From Platerodrilus igneus (Eukaryota; Arthropoda; Insecta; Coleoptera; Lycidae), in assembly GCA_036346225.1 (NCBI GenBank), contig JARFIW010001481.1, forward strand, positions 146,501-210,500: a DNA stretch of 64,000 nt, given 5' to 3'. Below the pieces are notes generated by a model, which did no database searches, had not been told where the DNA came from, and worked only from the letters and a program-made list of their open reading frames with translations. A program made the translations under genes and the position numbers. Shown here piece by piece: positions 57,212-64,000 of this stretch. Positions within the stretch are counted from its first letter, which is position 1, and each line of letters starts with the position of its first letter.

Positions 57212-58702
57212 AAAGTGTACTGAGGGGGCGCCACAAATGTCGGTGGGAGGAAATGGCGGAAAATGCTTTAATTCAAATTATTAGGCGCGGAATTTAGGGG
57301 GAATTTCAAATAAGCTGTAGGAAAAAATTTATTTGAAACTTCAAATACAACTCAAGATCAAATCACCATGCAATGTAAAATTTTAATTTTCCTTTTATAT
57401 TAATTATTAAAATTTTACATATGGTGATTTGGTCTCGAGTTGTATCTAACGTTTTGACAATTTGTTGTTTTCAATTATACTCAGTCAATTTTAACACTAC
57501 AAATGATAAGCTCTAGCGTTGAATAAACTTAATGAAAATAATTCTACGAGGTCTTCATTATATATTTCAATGCAAAGCTATAGATACAATTTGCAAAGCA
57601 TATAGTGAATGATATAATATAATTCTATATTTTATAATATAGATTACATACTTAGAAACAGTTGGTCACTACCCATACGTATCTTATTGTATATTAGCTT
57701 TAGCGTCATAAATAACTAATAAAAGAGCACAGCTTTTACACACAAATGAATCAGTGTTTAAATCAAAAATGCAGGAATTTTTTTAATTTACGTGCTAGCG
57801 CTGTGAAATTTTTCTTCGCATGTTGATGTGAACAATTGCGTCGAGTACAGAACCAAAAGATACCAATACGACAGACAGATTTTATTATTGCAGATATAAT
57901 AAACGATTTATGAAGTGTTGGCTACAAATAAAAGAGGTGTGTAATGAGTCCTCATTATAGTGTATGCCTACTGCTTCCAGCCACAATTTCGATCTACAAA
58001 AGCATTCAACTACTTATATAGTATAGCGATTTAAATACAAAAACACTCACTTTTCGAGATTTTGAGGAAATTATGCATGCGCTCGACTTCTGTGACAGCA
58101 TTTCCACACTCCAAACAGAAAACCATTATATAAAATTAATCTGTAAAGACATATACATATTTTAAAAATTATAGCATATTTGAGAAATTTATATTTAAAA
58201 GCAAGCAATAGTTAGAATGAATAACATTATATGGTGTAGGTGTCTAATCGTTCACCAAAAATTGCAAATTTAGTAAAGGGTTACAGACTTTTTAATAGTG
58301 ATGTAAAATCAACGATAATATGTACTTACCAATTCAACTATAATGATAATACGTTGTTAGTTCATATCAAATTCTTAATAGTAAAATATAACAACTTGCA
58401 GTTAAATTTAAACGCACTCTTCTAGCGAAAATATTAAGGCGCTGTTATTTAGTTCAATACAAGAAACTGCATTAAAGAATAACATATACATAAACGAAAC
58501 AATAATATAAACATAAACGAAAAAATTAACATAAACATTAAATATAAACACAAAAACGTAATAAACAACAGGAACCACTTTGTTTATAAGCTAGTTTAAC
58601 TTTCTAAACACCGATTGCTGTCAACCTGACAGTTGCACGCCGGAAATCATCTAGAAATTTGTAAAATTTATGATTGCGTTTTGCGCCCTCTCAGTACACT
58701 TT
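57212..58702. mobile_element. Possible non-autonomous DNA element with 20 bp TIRs
   Basis: 'aaagtgtactgagggggcgc' at 57,212-57,231 and 'gcgccctctcagtacacttt' at 58,683-58,702 are reverse complements with one mismatch in 20. The 1.49 kb between has no coding capacity (frames of 61-63 codons only). No clear target duplication was seen. A short hairpin lies inside at 57,345-57,445. Confidence 0.5.
57345..57445. repeat. Hairpin, ~43 bp arms
   Basis: 'atacaactcaagatcaaatc' with 'accatgcaatgtaaaatttt' pairs with 'aaaattttacatatggtgat' plus 'ttggtctcgagttgtat', with a ~14 bp loop. Four or five mismatches or small bulges. Could be a MITE or a structured RNA. Confidence 0.8.
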
Positions 58703-59011
58703 ACATATTGATGGATAAAGATAGTATCATCTTTCAATCTATATAATGAAGTGAGATAGGTTTTTATAGCGTCCGGACAAATTTTCCTATTAAGATAACA
58801 CTCTATGAACACACTATGAACAAGAAAAATAAAATGTGTCATTTTTAGACAAACACGTACCGGGATCCAGTCCGTGGCTGCGCGAACTTGAATGTACTTC
58901 TGCGAGCATTATTTCGCATAGACTGCGGCAACTCACATAGCGCAACGGCGATTCCTAGTTTGCCTAAAACTAAAACGTTACAAACAAATAAACTGTCAAA
59001 TACCCAACTTA
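58703..59011. other. No gene seen
   Basis: About 310 bp up to the TA target of the mariner-type element. Confidence 0.3.
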
Positions 59012-61391
59012 TACACTGTGTGCGAGATAAGGAGGGCCACTATGGGGATCTTGAAAACGGTATGAGATACAGATTTGGTTAAATGGGAGAAAAGTTGTGT
59101 AATCAAAGGCCTAAAAAGATGGCGTTTAGAAATCCCCAAAACAGTTTTTAGTTTTTGAAGATATTTCGAAAAAATTGGATTTTCTTATTTTACATATTAT
59201 TTTGTTCTGGCGTTAATATGGCACCTAGACCAAAACCGAAGGCACTTTTCTACATCAACTTTTAATCTCTCTTAACATAACATTGTCAGTTTTTTCACTT
59301 GACGTTTCGTCTTTGCGGAACCATCTTCAACTTTTTTAAATACCGTCCTAATGATCTAGTATCAGATTCTGAAAGCCCTCTTTATGCCGAATTCAACGAT
59401 GCATTACACTTTATGGTTTAATTGCGTTTTCGTGTTTTTTCGGCCTTAATCAAGAAAATTCCAATTACGGACCTGTAGTGCATAGTTTTTAATTTTAAAG
59501 AATAAACAATTAGCTATACCAATTAATAGTTTAGTCATTTACGTGTTTAGTAATAGTCTACTGGCTGAGTTTATGCACTAATTTAATAGAATAAACAACG
59601 AACCAAATAAAATTAAATTAACGAACACGAACAAAACAACTAAATTTAGAGTATAGGTTCGAACAAACTTCCATTATTTTCCAAACATAAATAACACCTT
59701 CTAACTGTCGATTCTAAAACTCTAGTCAACATTTGTGGAGCAAATGCTTCCAGAACTAATCCCTTAAGTCTTGTTCTGTAGCAAAATTTTGCTGATAAAC
59801 ATGATTCTTAACGAATCCCCATACAAAGAAATCAAGCGGGGTTACAACGGATGAACGCGCTGACCAGGGTGTTTCCGAATGCGTGCTAATCACCTTCTCT
59901 GGAAATCTCATTGAAAGGTATTCCCAGACGGCTCTGGAATTATGTGCAGGTGCACCATCCTGCTGTATCCAAAAGTTGCGAATTGTCGCCAGAGGCATGT
60001 TATCGAGAGCAATCTCTAAACCGTTTTGCAGCAAATGTAGGTAACGCTCTGATGTTAAGTTACGGTGGTAAATAAACGGTCCTACAATCGTTGTGCCGAA
60101 TATCCCAGCCCACATATTAAAACCAAAACGGTGTTGATGCCTTGATGTTTTGTTTAAACGTGGATTGGTTTCAGACCAATAATGAACATTCAGACCATAT
60201 TATTTGATATGGAAAATTCATATTTTCCTGGCATTTTCTTGTGTACCATTCACAGAATAAGCGACGACGTTTTAAATCTCCTGGTCTAAGTCCTTGAAAA
60301 ATTCTGTACTTATAGGGATGTAAATTTTGTTTTTGTAAAATACAATGTGCCGTTGATTTTGGTATGCCAACGTTTTGTTCAATCCGCCGGACTGATGTTC
60401 CAGGATCCTCTGTGACGGCTAACAAAACATTATGTACAGTTTCTTCATTGCTGGTCTTTTTCCGAGAAAACACAGGTTTTTTTAAAACTACCATATGCTT
60501 TAAGGTTTGCTACTAATTTGCTAAAAGTTCTTTTATTTGGATGTCTCCTTTCGGGATATTTCTGCAAATACATACGCTCTGCAACAAAACAATTTCGGTT
60601 GGACGAAATGAAGCATGCCACCATATCTAACTTTTCTTCGTTAGATAACATAATTAATGGAACAAATTACTAATTACTTCACAATAAATTAAGCACCAAA
60701 AACTAACATTACTGTCAATACAAATACGCCACTATCACATTCATTTGTTTTCCAAAGCAAGCTTTTAATTTTTTGGTCGTCTGTTAATTTAATTTTATTT
60801 GTTCGTTGTTTCTATTAAATTAGTGCATAGACTCAGCCAGTAGACTATTACTAAACATCAAAATGACTAAACTATTAATTGATATAGCTAATTGTTTATT
60901 CTTTAAAATTAAAAACTATGCACTACAGCTCCGTAATAAGAATTTTCTTGATTAAGGCCGAAAAAAACCGAAAACGCAATTAAACCACAAAGTGTAATAC
61001 ATCGTTGAATTCGGCATAGAGAGGGCTTTCAGAATCTGATACCAGATCATTAGGACGGTATTTTAAAAAAAAGTTGAAGATGGCTCTGCAAAGACGAAAC
61101 GTCAAGTGAAAAAACTGACAATGTCATGTTAAGGGACATTAAAAGTTGCTGTGGAAAAGTGCCTTCGGTTTTGGTCTAGGTGCCATATTAACGCCAGAAC
61201 AAAATAATATGTAAAATAAGAAAATCCAATTTTTTCGAAATATCTCAAAAACTAAAAACTGTTTTGGGGATTTCTAAACGCCATTTTTTTAGGCCTTTGA
61301 TTAAACGACTTTTCTCCCACTTAACCAAATCTGTATCTCATACCGTTTTCAAGATCCCCATAGTGGCCCTCCTTATCTCGGACACAGTGTA
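59012..61391 (-). mobile_element. Tc1/mariner-superfamily transposon with ~600 bp TIRs
   Basis: Element 59,014-61,389 (2,376 bp) flanked by TA (59,012-59,013 and 61,390-61,391). Ends read CACTGTGTGCGAGATAAGG on the left and the complement with one change on the right. Terminal inverted repeats extend for about 600 bp on each side (59,014-59,625 and 60,790-61,389) with few differences, ending near 'actaatttaatagaa'. Such long TIRs are unusual for this superfamily. The transposase lies between them on the minus strand. Confidence 0.9.
59756..60651 (-). pseudogene. Tc1/mariner-superfamily transposase, broken
   Basis: Three minus-strand frames. 60,651-60,445 holds the N-terminal helix-turn-helix part (YPERRHPNKRTFSKLVANLK). 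After a frameshift near 60,480, 60,460-60,171 continues with KPVFSRKKTSNEET, VRRIEQNVGIPKSTAHCILQ (second HTH) and PYQIIWSE. The next expected block, with the first catalytic Asp (WSDES/DEATF), is missing: IIWS is followed directly by NVHYWSETNPR in another frame, so a short deletion removed it. 60,115-59,756 has MWAGIFG, FWIQQDGAPAHNS (second Asp) and VVTPLDFFVWGFVKNHVY (third Asp). The second and third Asp are 41 residues apart, which fits a DD41D-type enzyme. Family members cut and paste at TA; this copy cannot be active. Confidence 0.85.
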
Positions 61392-61415
61392 TATTTAGTT
61401 TATTTTGTTCCAATA

Positions 61416-61964
61416 TACAGGGTGTTCCCGTTATCGGTGCAAATATTTTAGATGGTTGTAGGAGTCACATTTTTAAGAAAAAGTTTAAATAAGATTTTTT
61501 TAAAGCCATCTCCTAAAAGTTAGGTCAATTTATAGCATTTTTGTGGGGGTTTCTCTGTAAATGGATATAACATCGAAACTGTTAACTTTAGAGTAGTAAT
61601 AATCTAAAACTGATTTAAAGAGCGTAAAATATTTTACAGGTTTGCGTTTTTATCTATTTTTGTCTAAAGTACAGGATATTGGAGTTATCTAGAGATTTAT
61701 ATGAAAAAATAAAAAAAATTTACAAAAATTTTTTTTGTAATACTTGCAAACGCGATAACTTTCAAACGTTAAGAGTTAGAAAAAACGATTTCAGATGGCA
61801 AATTTTATTAGGTACAATTTGCTGTAATACAGTTTTCCATATTCTATCTTGTTGAAAAATTAAGAATAGTCAAAAGTGGACAACAATTCTATGTAAACTT
61901 TATCTTAGAAAAGTGTCCCCTACCACCAACTAAAATACCTGCATCGATAACGAAAACACCCAGT
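61416..61964. mobile_element. Mariner-type MITE, ~546 bp
   Basis: Left end after TA: 'cagggtgttcccgttatcgg'. Right end: 'tcgataacgaaaacacccag', its complement with a few changes. The inverted repeat extends ~70 bp inward ('tgtagg', 'cttttt/aaaaag', 'aaagttt'). No ORF. A right-side TA is not visible ('cccagtcatta'), so that end may be eroded. It starts only 25 bp from the right TA of the neighbouring transposon. Confidence 0.75.
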
Positions 61965-62066
61965 CATTAGTGGAATAAAAGTGCGGACAAACTGATACTT
62001 TTCAAGTGCGATACTGGCACTAAATACTGTTTAAAAGTAGTTAAAAGATATAACCCTTCAAAATTC

Positions 62067-62071
62067 NNNNN
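62067..62071. other. Assembly gap (five N)
   Basis: NNNNN. True size is unknown; sequence to the right may not be strictly adjacent. Confidence 0.99.
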
Positions 62072-62835
62072 ATGCCCCGAACGAGGACAGATATGGCGCG
62101 TACACATATAAAGCACGTAAAGTTGCTATTACGTTTTCAACATGTAATCTGTGTAATTGAACTGGTTGAACTGGTTTTATAAGCCGTAGAACGAAATTTT
62201 GTCAAGTTGGGTTTACATAATTAAAAGCTTTGTTCCATCTGAACCTTAGATAATTTTAACGTATGTTTTCCATGTCCTACTTTTTTTGTGTTGCACATTC
62301 CTATTTTTGTAATTAGCATTTATCTACATGTAAATTATAAAATTTAAATCTAAAAATTTAAAGACACTCTGTATAAGAATCTAGAAATTGTAATCTACCT
62401 GAAAAGATCTGCCCAGGTTAGAACGTTAATTCAGTGTATTATGCTTACAAATTATTTTCACTCAAATGTTTGAAGCAGGTTCATATTTGAAGTGTAGTTG
62501 GTTGTTTTAAAAAGTCAAAACCTTGACTTTGATATAGATGATAATGATGAAATTCTTTTTACTTGTTAAAAAGTTCCGAAATTTAAAAAAAAGAGCTTTT
62601 TTAGTAAACAATTAGTTAAACTTTAAGGTTTTTATTTTGGTCAAATGCGATAAAATCTAATTACACAAAGGTAAAATTTTTCAGTAATAATTTGGTGCCA
62701 ATATCATATTGAATATACATTTTTTTAATTTCTTTTTTGATACTTTTATAGGACACAAATGGTGTTCTACATTTTTATGTATTTAATCTTTGCAATTTCT
62801 TACAGGAGCTGCGTCTTATTTTTATAAGACAGGTT
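62072..62835. other. No gene seen
   Basis: AT-rich DNA with no supported feature. Confidence 0.4.
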
Positions 62836-63035
62836 TTTGTTAACGAAGGCGATCGTTTTATCTTTGGGTTTCCACGTCCGCCCTTAGAATTGTGCTCTGC
62901 TATTATCGTGATTATCTCAGGACTTGGTGGCGCCTATTTAATTTAGTTTAGCTTTGGTTTGCAAACAAAATTTGATTTACCCCCACTTCTTATTGCTCTA
63001 CCCAAGAATAGACCCCTAGCTATTTCGGAAGATTT
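62836..63035 (-). repeat. Dispersed repeat with conserved core, copy 3 (partial)
   Basis: In reverse complement, 'taggggtctattcttgg' and 'gaagtgggggta' correspond to 'cggggtctattcctgcgg' and 'gaagtggtcggggta' of copies 1 and 2, followed by 'aggcgccac' and 'taagggcggac' at matching distances. More diverged than the other two. Confidence 0.5.
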
Positions 63036-63041
63036 TTGTTT

Positions 63042-63140
63042 ACTGGCGCCCATTAAGAAAAATATGTTACACTGACGCCACAACATATAGATAAAAAGAA
63101 AATCAGTTATACTAGCGCCTCAACGTATAAAGAAAAAACG
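63042..63140. repeat. Short imperfect tandem repeat
   Basis: Three units starting 'actggcgcc', 'actgacgcc' and 'actagcgcc' at 63,042, 63,071 and 63,111, each followed by an A-rich run. Confidence 0.6.
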
Positions 63141-63633
63141 TTTCAAGCTACAGGCTTACTTCTCCACTCAAGCTCAACAGTGAATAGACAACTCTACCAC
63201 TAATAGTGCTATCTGCACAAACTCACATTAACCAACCAAGGCGTGAGCAACTGGCTCTCTGACTACACTAAAACTTAACAGTGATGAACTGCTCACGAGC
63301 ATCACTAAATTAGATACCCAAAAAACTACACTCCACTCAACTAAGCACATACTGCTGAACGACCAACTCATCATGAGTCTCGTCTAGACTTGTATTACTC
63401 AACGAAATGTACTAATCGCGAAAAGAACAGACTACAGTTCTTTTGCTCTCTCTTGTAGAAGACACGACTATCATCAACAAGACAGTCTCTTTTACAAACT
63501 CTACAAAAATAAATCATCCCAGTTAACACGTGATAAATCTAAAAGGTATTCTCAGTCAACGTTTTACGAATCAAAAAAAATTTTGCCTGTTAACTTCGAA
63601 AAAATTAAAAAAATGTATGTGTTAACGGTCTGG
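63141..63633. other. No gene seen
   Basis: About 490 bp. Rich in 'ctcaac', 'cactaa' and similar words, but no regular period or ORF was found. Confidence 0.35.
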
Positions 63634-63815
63634 ATACACACATACACAGGGAGGGAGCTCTTGAGAACACGGTACGTACGCATGGGGAAGGTGCTGCTTA
63701 AATTAGATTGTGCACACATAGGGAATGTGTTTCCGATAACACATTACGTACGCACAGGGTAAGTGCTTTTAATAATACGCTCTATTACAAAGGAAGTTTT
63801 TCCAATAATACACTC
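63634..63815. repeat. Tandem repeat, about five ~36 bp units
   Basis: Units read, among others, 'tacgtacgcatggggaaggt', 'tgcacacatagggaatgtgt' and 'tacgtacgcacagggtaagt', each followed by an AT-rich half with 'aataa' or 'gataac'. Neighbouring units are 35-40 bp apart and diverged. Confidence 0.7.
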
Positions 63816-64000
63816 ACTAATATACATAATTTACTATAATGAAAATATCGCTGAATTCCTATTCAAAGAAATTAAATGAGGTTCTACCTCTTGTTTACAG
63901 CACAGAAAGTAGCAGAAAAACTAAACGAAACTATAAGGAATGTACTTTTTACTTTTAAACTCAACAAGGAAGATAACAACTAACTAGCTCAAAACGGCAT
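63816..64000. other. No gene seen
   Basis: AT-rich right edge of the window. Confidence 0.3.

Noticed and set aside
59650..59670. 'ggttcgaac' as a tRNA B box
   Set aside because: No A box or cloverleaf at the right distance, and the string lies inside the mariner-type element.
1..64000. CRISPR arrays or bacterial operons
   Set aside because: No regularly spaced identical repeats with unique spacers; the tandem repeats have no spacers, and gene content is eukaryotic transposons.

Overview
The window looks like a piece of a repeat-rich arthropod, most probably insect, nuclear genome. The evidence is AT-rich DNA with long (TA)n tracts, no bacterial operons, and relics of many eukaryotic transposon classes: LINEs with APE endonuclease, BEL/Pao and Ty3/gypsy retrotransposons, hAT and Tc1/mariner DNA transposons, a Polinton/Maverick-like DNA polymerase and an errantivirus-like envelope. 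I find no intact host protein gene. Nearly every recognisable coding region is a broken mobile-element gene, carrying stops or frameshifts that can be read directly.

Layout. 1-1.3 kb is a palindrome whose loop holds a full-length 5S rRNA-like sequence and whose arms each hold a 5S-like internal promoter. 1.3-6.7 kb has two diverged copies of a ~2 kb non-coding repeat on either side of a 1 kb AT minisatellite. 6.7-7.05 kb is a ~40 bp minisatellite. 7.75-10.5 kb is an envelope relic running directly into a protein-primed type-B DNA polymerase pseudogene. 11.9-15.1 kb is a nearly complete but dead LINE (minus strand). 15.7-16.3 and 25.7-26.35 kb are inverted copies of one repeat. 16.6-17.6 kb is an element bounded by (TA)n. 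18.6-21.0 kb is a BEL/Pao relic (minus). 22.1 kb carries one of three copies of a repeat with a strongly conserved core; the others are at 55.9 and 62.9 kb. 28.2-30.8 kb is a pseudogene of a PIN-like nuclease with a Cys-rich tail.

30.8-42 kb is the most striking part. A hAT transposase pseudogene (minus) is split by a 3.88 kb insertion that carries a ~20 bp target duplication. A nearly identical inverted copy of the insertion lies 2 kb further on, so together they form a giant palindrome around position 37,101. Each arm is itself a nest: a BEL integrase tail with its LTR, then a LINE tail that was hit by a solo-LTR-like insert. The spacer holds the hAT N-terminus and a gypsy RNase H-integrase fragment.

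42.5-44.3 kb is a foldback element with a hairpin MITE nested inside. 45-47.4 kb is a relic of a LINE with RNase H (plus). 49.1-51.3 kb is another APE-type LINE relic (minus), with short LINE tails near 48.9 and 52.4 kb. 53.3-54.3 kb has two LTR-like stretches, each followed by a possible primer-binding site. At 55.0 kb there is a TATA/initiator/mini-exon arrangement, the only candidate host promoter. 57.2-58.7 kb is an element with 20 bp terminal repeats. 59.0-61.4 kb is a Tc1/mariner-superfamily element with ~600 bp inverted repeats and TA target duplications; its transposase has lost the first catalytic Asp region. 61.4-62.0 kb is a mariner-type MITE. Five Ns at 62,067-62,071 mark an assembly gap. 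The right end has short tandem repeats.

The genes do not form a pathway. The window reads as a transposon graveyard with nested insertions that can be put in order of age. Family names come from remembered sequence hallmarks; no database search was run.
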